A program made the translations under genes and the position numbers. Positions 15,535 to 23,429 of a stretch of 49,591 nucleotides of DNA are shown piece after piece. Source of the DNA: Oscillospiraceae bacterium. Its GTDB lineage: Bacteria > Bacillota > Clostridia > Oscillospirales > Acutalibacteraceae. Within the stretch, counting starts at the first letter, position 1, and every line of letters begins with the position of its first letter. A model generated the notes under the pieces. The model worked only from the letters and a program-made list of their open reading frames with translations, was not told where the DNA came from and did no database searches. Location: contig CAJTCU010000019.1 in assembly GCA_910574935.1 (NCBI GenBank), positions 1 to 49,591 on the forward strand, written 5' to 3'.

Positions 15535-15671
15535 GCGTTCGTGAAACGAACGCGCAGCCAGCCCCGGCTACGGGGCTGATCAAAGGGTTTGGGGTACGGC
15601 CCCAACGAGCAGAAACTGCGATTTCCGGCATCGCCGGGAACCGCAGTTTCGAGCCTTTGTGGGAACAAAGG
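15535..15671 (+). other. OriT-like multi-hairpin module A
   Basis: Four hairpins occur in order: GCGTTCGT-N3-ACGAACGC (15535-15553); CAGCCCCG-N4-CGGGGCTG (15559-15578); AAACTGCG with CGCAGTTT (15613-15649) enclosing CCGGC-N3-GCCGG; and CCTTTGT-N4-ACAAAGG (15654-15671). TCAAAGGGTTTGGG lies between the second and third. The same order, with different but still paired stems, is present on the minus strand at 26215-26363. The position next to mobC suggests a transfer origin; a structured RNA is the alternative. No gene is seen in 15420-15717. Confidence 0.6.
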
Positions 15672-15717
15672 CACTGCTTGCCAAGTAGCAAACCCCCATC
15701 AAACGTGCCAACTCATA

Positions 15718-17178
15718 TCAAAATGGCAAAAGTCGGCCTTGCAATTCAATTATATTTTTGTCAGCGAAGTCATAACTATTGTAAATAGACGCAATTATAA
15801 TTTGGTGTTCAGTATAATCCTCCGCCAGGATAGCCATCATCTCATTCACATTTACCTCACTTACCTCACGCCCACTTGGTGAATCCAGAATAATTGGTAG
15901 GCATACCCCCGTGTGATTTCGAATTAAAGCTACATACGATATTTTGAAAGCAAATACAACCTTATGAAATATTGCCCCAGACAACGACTTGAGGTCGTTT
16001 GTAAAAATATAATCATTTCGCGCACTTACATACTTTTCATCCAAGCCAAGGCGGGTAGCATATCGTGAAATAAGGCTATGCAACTCGGCGACAAGAGGAT
16101 TATTTTGTTTTACGCTTGTAATTACCTGTTCCTCTAAGGTTTTCCGTTCTTTTTCCAGCTTAGCAATGATCCTCTGTGTAGCCAAAGCATCAATGTCCAT
16201 CTTTGAGATTTCACTATCAAATTGCTCTAAGCTACTTTTTACATTAAACAGCATCGAATCCCTGTCTTGCTTGGCTCTTAGCTGATGTATTTTCCGATCA
16301 ATAACCGCAAGTTGCTCACAAATAATCTTCTGCTTTGCAACAAGAAGGAGGGTCGTATCAGCATAGCCAACTAAAGTATCTTTATTGACAGGGATTTCAG
16401 TGCCATCCGGCGTCTTTACCCGAAGCCTAAAAGAAGTAATGTATTTTTCAAAACTATTGTTTTTTCTAACTACGCTCTTTATGCGGCAGAGTTCTTCTTC
16501 AAGCGGTTTTCTCTCGCAGTAAAGCACTTCTAAGGCCGTGTCGATTTCATCAGCCGGAGAATCAGAATAGACCGCCTCTCCCAGTTTATTTATCTCAGCT
16601 TTATATTTGGCAACATCGAGCATATGTCTATATTTCCGAAGTTCTCGTTTGACTGTGGCAAGTCTTTGAGATAATTCATCATTTGATTTTTCGGACAATC
16701 CCCTAAGCAACGACTCAAGTGAAAAACAGATATTGCCAATAGCTTTTCCGCGATTTAACAGAGTCCATCCTTTTTCCTGGTCAACATAAAAAGCGCCAAG
16801 TAAATTTTCAACCACCTCAGAATTTTCAATACCAAAAATCAAGGTGTGTATTTCATTCTGCTCAGTAGGGAGGGAATATCCCTTTTCTGTTCCATCACAA
16901 GTGATTTCGATGTAGTCACGATTTCTGGTTAAGACAAACTCACTTTCAGCCACACCTATAACTGTAAGAATCGTCTCATAGTCGGAAAATCGAATGCCGC
17001 GGGTATTGGATATCGGGTAGCCCAGGGCATACATAAGCATTCTCAGCAGAGTAGTCTTGCCAACGCTGCTTTCTTTGCTGAAAACAATATTTACTCCTGG
17101 GGTGAAGGTAAATATCTTTTGATTATCGCCTAAAAATGTCTGCTGCATGGAATTGACCTGCAATGAAACTATTCTCAT
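15718..17178 (-). CDS. SMC/ABC-like ATPase of the defence operon
   Basis: 486 residues from M-R-I-V-S-L-Q-V-N-S. The Walker A region is F-S-K-E-S-S-V-G-K-T-T-L-L-R at 33-46, with K in place of the first Gly of the usual G-x4-G-K-T. A Walker B/D-loop-like L-P-I-I-L-D-S-P-S-G-R-E-V lies at about 427-439, and a final I-I-I-A-S sits in the H-loop position. Coiled-coil-like helices occupy about 190-360. This is the layout of RecF/SMC-type ATPases in defence systems such as Lamassu LmuB and ABC-3C ATPases. The start overlaps the stop of the upstream nuclease gene as ATGA; upstream ATGs lie inside that gene. It is probably the sensor or motor that licenses the nuclease. Confidence 0.8.
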   Translation of the reverse strand: MRIVSLQVNSMQQTFLGDNQKIFTFTPGVNIVFSKESSVGKTTLLRMLMYALGYPISNTRGIRFSDYETILTVIGVAESEFVLTRNRDYIEITCDGTEKGYSLPTEQNEIHTLIFGIENSEVVENLLGAFYVDQEKGWTLLNRGKAIGNICFSLESLLRGLSEKSNDELSQRLATVKRELRKYRHMLDVAKYKAEINKLGEAVYSDSPADEIDTALEVLYCERKPLEEELCRIKSVVRKNNSFEKYITSFRLRVKTPDGTEIPVNKDTLVGYADTTLLLVAKQKIICEQLAVIDRKIHQLRAKQDRDSMLFNVKSSLEQFDSEISKMDIDALATQRIIAKLEKERKTLEEQVITSVKQNNPLVAELHSLISRYATRLGLDEKYVSARNDYIFTNDLKSLSGAIFHKVVFAFKISYVALIRNHTGVCLPIILDSPSGREVSEVNVNEMMAILAEDYTEHQIIIASIYNSYDFADKNIIELQGRLLPF

Positions 17179-18215
17179 AATTTCACCTTGCCTTTTATCC
17201 CGGCAATTACCCTGCGATTTTTGAGAACGTTTGAAATCGTAATTTGGATTACCATTTCTTCTGTGATAGCGTCTGCACCTTTCAAATCGAAATCGCTTTT
17301 GTACTGTTCCCACCTTTCGGATACAAAACGGCTCATCCGCTCTTTTGATTTCAGAGCAGGGAGGAAATCATTAAAATCACTGAGAACTTTTGAAACAAAT
17401 TCAAATCGTTCGCTGTTGTTATTTATTACTGCCCTATACTTTTGAAGGATTTCCCTAACATCAGAAGGATCATAATCCTCTAATTCGGCATCTGTTTCAC
17501 GGACTTCACACAGAATGGCAATAATAGGCCATATCATACTTTCCTTTGTTATTGTGGAAGTCCTCTGGGATGCATTTACCCTAAAAGAGTTTTGCCGCAA
17601 TGACAACATTTGACCTGTGGATACTTTACTGGCATCAAGGTCATTGAGAAATTCCATAGTCAACGATTGCAGCACCTTATATCGCTCGTCCTCGGATTCA
17701 CCATGAAATTGCATCACACAAACTGTCAACATAGATGTATCAATACTATATCCATTTTTTGAGCAAATATCAGTTATCGACTTCTGGCAGCTTGTTGGTA
17801 ACTCAGAAAATGGAGCCATATTAAGGGGACTGCTAAATTTATGCATCGTCCGTATGTTGTTAAAGGGATTGGGTGAATTCGTCACAAAGACAAGTTGCTC
17901 AACATCGGTTATCTTAGATGCCGCATTCAATGTCCGTAGACTGGCCTCCAAGTTTCTTTTCACATGACTAAAATCATCAGGCTTCTCGACCGATTTCGCT
18001 TGTGCCATCAGAATCTTTCCATTTGAAAATGTAATTTCAACATCCTCTGTTTCGCCTTCAACTTTGACTTTGGAAGCACTTTCAATATTTTTAAGCATCA
18101 GCATAATTGCCGCATTACTCTGAAATTCCCAGCCAAAGGCGGAAGCAGTTGCATTTGATGATTTTGGCATTGGCACATCCATCTCCCTTGTCCCCAACTT
18201 CTCCTCTTGTTTCAC
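17175..18215 (-). CDS. Cap4/DUF4297-like nuclease, probable effector
   Basis: 346 residues. The N-terminal part (about 22-130) reads A-F-G-W-E-F-Q-S-N-A-A-I-M-L-M-L-K-N, then V-E-G-E-T-E-D-V-E-I and I-L-M-A-Q-A-K-S. This is a PD-(D/E)xK pattern with an acidic pair near 53-58 and Q72-x-K74, and V-F-V-T-N-S-P follows. It fits the DUF4297/Cap4 double-strand DNA nuclease fold used as an effector in CBASS and Lamassu systems. The C-terminal 200 residues are helical and unassigned, perhaps contacting the ATPase. It starts 50 bases after the Ymh gene and overlaps the ATPase gene by 4 bases. The family call is from pattern, not from a search. Confidence 0.65.
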   Translation of the reverse strand: MKQEEKLGTREMDVPMPKSSNATASAFGWEFQSNAAIMLMLKNIESASKVKVEGETEDVEITFSNGKILMAQAKSVEKPDDFSHVKRNLEASLRTLNAASKITDVEQLVFVTNSPNPFNNIRTMHKFSSPLNMAPFSELPTSCQKSITDICSKNGYSIDTSMLTVCVMQFHGESEDERYKVLQSLTMEFLNDLDASKVSTGQMLSLRQNSFRVNASQRTSTITKESMIWPIIAILCEVRETDAELEDYDPSDVREILQKYRAVINNNSERFEFVSKVLSDFNDFLPALKSKERMSRFVSERWEQYKSDFDLKGADAITEEMVIQITISNVLKNRRVIAGIKGKVKL

Positions 18216-18265
18216 CAGCTTAGTCGATGCCAGTATCGGCTTTTACATATATACCTTATTTCTTC

Positions 18266-18988
18266 TCAACCGTTACCATTAGACGCCGCAATTATTTCGT
18301 CAATCTTGAACATTAACATACTGGCGAAAATCATTCGCCGCATAGAATCATCTTTCTCAAGCTCAATATTCTCGTGAGATTTGGGATTTCGCAACGCTGC
18401 CATAGCCCCGGCGAACAGGAAACGAGTACCCAAGTGGATGTCTTTTCCTGTTTGAGTAGTCCGATCTCCCGCCTCAAGTACTGGGTCATTATCGGCAAAA
18501 ACCTTGTTCATAAGCGCCTGCCCATCAGGAACATTTTCGGAATCTGGATACGCTGTGCGATACAGTTCCTTAAGGCGAGAATTTATTTCAATGAATGCAT
18601 TGCAGGCGGCTTCGGCGTAACTTCCATCTCTATACAATTTTTCAGAAACTCGCTGAATATTAGGGTGTAGTAAACGGCGCAGCCCCATACTATTTGCTTG
18701 GTTTGTAGCGAGTATTTGTCCTTTAACAAAGTCCACAGCTTCAATTGTCTGCCCGTATACAATCAGATTGATATAAAAGCGCTGATATGGCAGTTCAGTA
18801 AAAAGAGCATTTTTCAAATCGACGAGATGGTTACTGATGAGAGGATTTATCCCTGAAATCTGTTGAGCCACACTTGCAATTCCCTCTCGGACATCAAGGA
18901 CAGTCTTGAAGGGAATAGGTTGGTTAGCATTGTAGCAAGACAGTGACTGCAATTGAATAGATAGCTCGTTCACTTTTGTACTGTTCAT
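18266..18988 (-). CDS. Hypoth_Ymh (TIGR02391-like) protein with HEPN-like R-x4-H motif
   Basis: 240 residues. The C-terminal half has the Hypoth_Ymh signature: L-H-P-N-I-Q-R-V-S-E-K-L-Y-R-D-G-S-Y-A-E-A at about 107-127, L-M-N-K-V-F near 160, and F-L-F-A-G-A-M-A-A-L-R-N-P-K-S-H ending at H205. R200 and H205 form R-x4-H, the spacing used by HEPN RNases. The family is common beside restriction and abortive-infection genes, but its activity is not established to my knowledge. GGAGAAAAA precedes the start. It lies between the HNH nuclease gene (65-base gap) and the Cap4-like nuclease gene (50-base gap). It could be a toxin, a regulator or a structural partner of the ATPase. Confidence 0.75.
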   Translation of the reverse strand: MNSTKVNELSIQLQSLSCYNANQPIPFKTVLDVREGIASVAQQISGINPLISNHLVDLKNALFTELPYQRFYINLIVYGQTIEAVDFVKGQILATNQANSMGLRRLLHPNIQRVSEKLYRDGSYAEAACNAFIEINSRLKELYRTAYPDSENVPDGQALMNKVFADNDPVLEAGDRTTQTGKDIHLGTRFLFAGAMAALRNPKSHENIELEKDDSMRRMIFASMLMFKIDEIIAASNGNG

Positions 18989-19053
18989 TTTTTCTCCATC
19001 GGCTTGATCATCATTTTGGGTATCAGCCAGTTTTTATTTTTTGCGAAGTTCAA

Positions 19054-20265
19054 CTAATAATTGAATTCAATCCCAGTCACTACGGAATTAAAGTCACAGA
19101 AAGGTAGCGCCTCAAAGTAATCCGTCCGAAGTCCAATGTCAAGCACATACATGAAAGCTGCAAAATCGTAGATGACTGCCTCGCCTTTGTTTGCCATAAT
19201 ATTCTTTCGTATACTCTCCGTCTTGGCAATAAGACAGGTATACTGATACTGCTTATCAATGATTTGAGTATTTCCGTTCGGATGCGCTTTCTGCAAATGT
19301 TGTCCGCTGGTCAAAGCGATAAGATTCTCAATGTAATCAGCGATTTCTTCAAACTCATTCTGGGGAAAAATGTGATGCATATGAGTGGCCAGTTCCCCAA
19401 CAGAAAAACGATCTAAAACTTCCGACATACCTTCACGATGGGCATCGTTAAACTTTCGGAGATATTTCATTGCTCTACTAATGCGGTACTGATACATCTG
19501 CTCTGTCTTTGGTTGCGGGTTGAAATCACCACGAGCGACATTCTTGTCCTTACCTACGGCATCATCTCTCCAATTGGTCTGGTTATACATGATTTTGTCG
19601 TAAGTAATCATTGACCGGGAAAGACGTCCTTTTTCCACGCCCTTCTTGTGCAATTTACAGGCAAGAGGATTCAACACCTTGATAAAAATTCGGTTTGCCT
19701 CTATCGCTGTGTTGATTGGTGTGTATTTAATGCAAAAATCAGAAAACATGGTCTTAAGTTCCTGCAAGGATGCTTTTGTTTGCAATTCAAAAAAGGTTTC
19801 GAAGCCATCCCACAAGCCGCTATTCTTAAGCGTCCTTTCAATATAAAGGCAGAGGAACTCAAAAGAATTACGCTCACGGAGAGCAATGTACTCCAATACA
19901 TCCATGTTCTCTACGCTGAACTGAATAGTATTACGTACCACACCATCCTCGCGCAAAACCCCAGCCGCTGCAAGCATCTTCATCGGCTGACGGAAGAATT
20001 TGTTGTACTCATCAAGTGTTGTCCTTATGGTCGGATCAGGTTTACCAAACAGGTGCTGTACATTTTCTATTGCGTATTTGGAATGCCAGATGTCCGGCGA
20101 CTGGAACGGCTGCTTACCTCCGTTCTGAATGTAGTCCACGATGCAGTCTGCCACAAAGCAAACTGCATCCAAGGCGCACTTTTGGTCGATCCAGCGGCCG
20201 TTTCCAGTTTTACGGATGTCATAATCATGCTCATCCAGAAATTTCTGTAAAATATTACTTGTCAT
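19054..20265 (-). CDS. HNH nuclease, probable type IIS restriction endonuclease
   Basis: 403 residues. An HNH core lies at about 295-330: H295, H297 and H298 in H-M-H-H-I-F-P-Q-N, N314 in I-E-N-L-I-A-L, then Q-H-L-Q-K-A-H-P. The first 290 residues are mixed helix and strand, suitable for target recognition. The gene overlaps the end of the fused methyltransferase gene by 11 bases, as expected for a cognate restriction enzyme. Eco31I, the best studied enzyme of the Alw26I/Eco31I/Esp3I group, also uses an HNH active site and is paired with C5 and N6A methyltransferases, which makes type IIS restriction the leading hypothesis. I cannot tell the recognition site from the sequence. Confidence 0.75.
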   Translation of the reverse strand: MTSNILQKFLDEHDYDIRKTGNGRWIDQKCALDAVCFVADCIVDYIQNGGKQPFQSPDIWHSKYAIENVQHLFGKPDPTIRTTLDEYNKFFRQPMKMLAAAGVLREDGVVRNTIQFSVENMDVLEYIALRERNSFEFLCLYIERTLKNSGLWDGFETFFELQTKASLQELKTMFSDFCIKYTPINTAIEANRIFIKVLNPLACKLHKKGVEKGRLSRSMITYDKIMYNQTNWRDDAVGKDKNVARGDFNPQPKTEQMYQYRISRAMKYLRKFNDAHREGMSEVLDRFSVGELATHMHHIFPQNEFEEIADYIENLIALTSGQHLQKAHPNGNTQIIDKQYQYTCLIAKTESIRKNIMANKGEAVIYDFAAFMYVLDIGLRTDYFEALPFCDFNSVVTGIEFNY

Positions 20266-22780
20266 TCTCTTTTAACACCCCGTAAAAAAACACACTCGTC
20301 TTATCTACATTGATTGACTGTGTTGACAGGTTTCTCGCAATGCCGTAGAACCTTCTATATTCCTCTGTGGAGAAATACGCTCTCTGCCTCTTAGTGAGCC
20401 GCAACGGTTTCTTTGGAATTAGAACCGCAACCGATCCATCCGGGATAATTCCAGGAAGATTCTCAATAACCCGTGGATTATAGGTCATGTTCGGTGTAAG
20501 ATAAACGCTGCTATCATCCACATACTGATATGCAGAAAGAGTAACGGCTATTTCTTCTGGTAAATAAACATCATAGCCAGGAATATGGGTAATACCTTGT
20601 CCGTCATCATCAATATTTTTTGCTTTAATTACCCATAGGGAAGGGCCTACTCGCTCCGAACTTGTAATTGACTTCGTAATCTGCCTGTCCCGGAACACGG
20701 AGAACACATTAAAAATTAACTTGTCCGCTACTGCATCGAAATCCTCATCTCGATAAATTATAAAGTATGGAAATCTCTTATCTGTCAAGTAAGACTGCTC
20801 CCGAACAGATTTGCGATTGAACTTCATGCTGTAGACTGATGTTTCTCTTGGCTTCATCTTTGGGTATACGATAAGGCACATGGTTTCAATAGATACTCCT
20901 GTGAAACCGTAACGGCCGAAGTCAATGATGGTCTCAATTCGCATCTGCCGTAAAAGGTTCCTCGTATCCTCAAATTCTTCTGTACTGAGTAGGGTCTTAT
21001 TCAGCACCAATGCAACGCAGTCACTGCAGCGGATACATTTTTCCAGAAACATCTCTGAGAGATTATTTGTAACATGATTTGCATTTGATGCAAGACTTAA
21101 CTCGATTTCTGGCGTTCTTTCTTTCAGTTTGGAGAAGGGAGGATTCCCGACCGCCAGGTCATATCGGTGTATTGTACGGTAAGTGAGAAAATCCTGACAT
21201 ATCCGATTAATTGTAAAGTTCTGCGGTATGTCAAGTTTCTCCAGCATGATGTCAAAGGTTTCGATGCTATCTGGGTCAATATCGACCACATCTAAAATGA
21301 CATGGGGGACATTTTCATATCGCCTAAAGAGGAAAGGAATGAAACTACCCGCACCCACAGACGGTTCCAATATCCGTATCTCATCCTTGCTAAATGTTGG
21401 TAAACTACCCATGATTTCATTCACGATGAATTTGTTGGTGTAAAATGCGGCATTCTTCTCCCTGCGGGCGTTACAAAGTTCTGTAATCCGCATGAGTGAT
21501 GCCACATCTAACTCCATAGGATTATCTCTTAAAAAAGCACGCAGATTTTCCCGGTTGTCCAAGTGATAATCCGCAATGATCCTGTTGATTTCGATAGACT
21601 CACACCTTTTCTGCGCCAACTTGTTGCGAATAGCCGCAGCGAGTTGGCGCATGATTTCAGTTGGAACAGCCTCACCCAAGCATTGGCGAATGTTCATTTC
21701 ATGGCTTTTATAGACATCCAGTTTTTCCTCATTTGAAAGCGCATTCAATTCTTCGAGGCTCATGTCCACCCATCGAAAATCGTCTGGAATTGTCATCATT
21801 GCCATGAGTTCCCGGATACTATAAACTCTGTCCTGCTCGGGGTGAATCGTATTCTGTGCCGCCAATTGGTCGTTGCGGGTATGTACACACTGAATGAAAC
21901 GATCCCAAGGTTGTCTTGTGTATTTATCTCGGTTTTTCCTGATGTTTTCGACAATCTGGCCGTTGACTACTCTGTGTGGCCGCTTTTCAGGAGAATCGTT
22001 GTCAAATGCGGATTCACCCTCTTTTAAGTCGTGAATCCACTCCCGCATCTCAGACTTATATGTGCGGAACGCATGGTAAAAATCGTCAACGTAAATCTCT
22101 CCCCACTCAAGTCTTGGAAAATCATAAATTACTTCCCGTAACGTCTTTTCTGGCCTGAACTCTGGATAAAGATCATATGGAGTGATGTTATTCCGATACG
22201 CCTTATCGACACCAATCATCAGTGTCCTCGTTCGAGAGGAATTTGAGCCATAATTCATAAAGTTCAAAATACGCCCAGAAATAACATAGTCTTTTCCAAG
22301 AACCTCTCTGACATACTCTCCGATTGGAACAGTCCGTCCATCTGGAGTAATGCAAAGTGTCTTTTGGAAAGCCATGACATTCTCAAAAATGAAAAATCTC
22401 GGATTAATCTGACGGATAATCTCAACAGACTCAACTACGAGGCTATTTCTATTTATTTCCTTGTCATTCTTTTTGTGGTTAATGACGCTGATACCCTGGC
22501 AGGGCGGCGTAGCAATAATGACATCTACACGATCATTTCCTTTATGCTTCCATTTACGAATTTCAGAGTAAATTCGTTGTTTAATCACATCTGATGTAAT
22601 ATCACCAACAATATAGCCAGAATCGTACTCGCATTTATGGTTGCAACGTTGTACTTGCATCCGCCGTTCAATGATTTCATTAGTAGCAATACAACGGTAT
22701 CCTTCCATTTGAAAACCGTGACAGCCAACACCAGCCGAACTAAACAGCGTCACATACGTCATACTCTTATCTTTTAACAT
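20255..22780 (-). CDS. Fused C5-cytosine and N6-adenine DNA methyltransferase
   Basis: 841 residues with two complete catalytic domains. Residues 7-390 form a C5-cytosine methyltransferase: F-S-S-A-G-V-G at 13-19, T-P-P-C-Q-G with catalytic C94, F-E-N-V at 132-135, S-R-T-R-T-L-M-I-G near 182-190, and C-L-G-E-A-V-P near 367. Residues 395-841 form an N6-adenine methyltransferase: A-A-F-Y-T at 444-448, E-P-S-V-G-A-G at 472-478, and N-P-P-F at 546-549. Fused or paired C5 plus N6A enzymes protect the two strands of asymmetric sites in type IIS systems of the Alw26I/Eco31I/Esp3I group. GGAGGAACC precedes the ATG. The gene begins 18 bases after the XRE controller and overlaps the HNH nuclease gene. 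Confidence 0.9.
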   Translation of the reverse strand: MLKDKSMTYVTLFSSAGVGCHGFQMEGYRCIATNEIIERRMQVQRCNHKCEYDSGYIVGDITSDVIKQRIYSEIRKWKHKGNDRVDVIIATPPCQGISVINHKKNDKEINRNSLVVESVEIIRQINPRFFIFENVMAFQKTLCITPDGRTVPIGEYVREVLGKDYVISGRILNFMNYGSNSSRTRTLMIGVDKAYRNNITPYDLYPEFRPEKTLREVIYDFPRLEWGEIYVDDFYHAFRTYKSEMREWIHDLKEGESAFDNDSPEKRPHRVVNGQIVENIRKNRDKYTRQPWDRFIQCVHTRNDQLAAQNTIHPEQDRVYSIRELMAMMTIPDDFRWVDMSLEELNALSNEEKLDVYKSHEMNIRQCLGEAVPTEIMRQLAAAIRNKLAQKRCESIEINRIIADYHLDNRENLRAFLRDNPMELDVASLMRITELCNARREKNAAFYTNKFIVNEIMGSLPTFSKDEIRILEPSVGAGSFIPFLFRRYENVPHVILDVVDIDPDSIETFDIMLEKLDIPQNFTINRICQDFLTYRTIHRYDLAVGNPPFSKLKERTPEIELSLASNANHVTNNLSEMFLEKCIRCSDCVALVLNKTLLSTEEFEDTRNLLRQMRIETIIDFGRYGFTGVSIETMCLIVYPKMKPRETSVYSMKFNRKSVREQSYLTDKRFPYFIIYRDEDFDAVADKLIFNVFSVFRDRQITKSITSSERVGPSLWVIKAKNIDDDGQGITHIPGYDVYLPEEIAVTLSAYQYVDDSSVYLTPNMTYNPRVIENLPGIIPDGSVAVLIPKKPLRLTKRQRAYFSTEEYRRFYGIARNLSTQSINVDKTSVFFYGVLKENDK

Positions 22781-22798
22781 GAGGTTCCTCCGTAAATG

Positions 22799-22999
22799 CT
22801 ATTTTTTATATTCTACAATATCTCCGAAATCCGCATCCAGGACCTCACATATTTTTTCAAGTACCATCATAGTTACTTCTTGATCTTTTCTCATCCGGGT
22901 AACCGTGTTCGGCGCGATGTCAGCAGCTCTACGCATTTCGGCAACGCTCATATTCTTATCTATCAACAACTTCCATAATCTGTTATATGAAATCGACAT
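22799..22999 (-). CDS. XRE-family controller of the defence operon
   Basis: 66 residues: M-S-I-S-Y-N-R-L-W-K-L-L-I-D-K-N-M, then a helix-turn-helix (M-S-V-A-E-M-R-R-A-A-D-I-A-P-N-T-V-T-R-M-R-K) and V-L-E-K-I-C-E-V-L-D-A-D-F-G-D-I-V-E-Y. This is the YozG/HTH_26-like size and order. It is the first gene of the operon, 18 bases before the methyltransferase gene, the position of a restriction-modification controller (C) protein. It probably times expression so that methylation precedes restriction after transfer. Confidence 0.85.
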   Translation of the reverse strand: MSISYNRLWKLLIDKNMSVAEMRRAADIAPNTVTRMRKDQEVTMMVLEKICEVLDADFGDIVEYKK

Positions 23000-23070
23000 G
23001 ACCGTCCTCCAACGTTAAAACTGCAACGGGTATTACTCGGTACATTATGAACTATAAATAGCCAATAAAG

Positions 23071-23123
23071 ATTATACCACGATTTTATGCTCATTACAAC
23101 AGTTTTTCGCAATTTGTTGCGAA
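23071..23123 (-). promoter_or_regulatory. Promoter of the defence operon with upstream palindrome
   Basis: On the minus strand TTGTAA (23099-23094) and TATAAT (23076-23071) are 17 bases apart, about 72 bases before the XRE start. TTCGCAA-N4-TTGCGAA at 23106-23123 is a perfect palindrome just upstream of the -35 box and could be an operator. Confidence 0.65.
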
Positions 23124-23263
23124 TTTGCATTCGAGCAAACACAAGAAAGGTCACCCTGCTAATTTTGCATGGCGACCTTATGTTCAGTCCTCAGATGAAA
23201 GACAGGACTATAAAAATTGAAGTCTTGCTTTTTTCGGCGAAAATATCCTTGACAAATGCCGTC

Positions 23264-23362
23264 TTGGTTCTTTATGCTGACGGATTCCCCGGCTCGCTCA
23301 TCGTCATGGGAGAGTCTTTCGTATAGGGCGGTGAGTTTGTATTTCTCTGTCTGCCTCTTCAT
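23264..23362 (-). pseudogene. N-terminal piece of the split large serine recombinase
   Basis: Starts M-K-R-Q-T-E-K-Y-K-L-T-A-L-Y-E-R-L-S-H-D-D-E, with the catalytic serine at residue 18, and keeps recombinase sequence to S-V-S-I-K-N-Q. It then runs into unrelated codons of element 2. The recombinase in element 1 has six residues between the equivalent H-Q and Y-A-A-Q-H-G-F, so about six codons are missing between this piece and the middle fragment at 13712. It is the start of the gene that continues at 13712-12530 and 3747-2691. Confidence 0.88.
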
Positions 23363-23429
23363 GGTGTGTAACCTCCCTTCTTTGAGGGTGCGCGCTTCCC
23401 TATAACCTTATTATACTTATCTGTTTGGC

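Larger units (their letters stand above)
13713..23263 (-). mobile_element. Element 2: decayed mobilizable element carrying a defence operon
   Basis: This is the DNA between the N-terminal and middle fragments of the split recombinase. It holds the C-terminal part of its own recombinase, a zinc-finger gene, mobC, an oriT-like module, and the six-gene minus-strand operon with methyltransferase, nucleases and ATPase. The right end, read on the minus strand, carries GACGGCATTTGTCAAGG, resembling the left end of element 1. The left end looks deleted: the recombinase front and about six codons of the host recombinase are missing. It has no relaxase, so mobility would need help. Confidence 0.75.
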
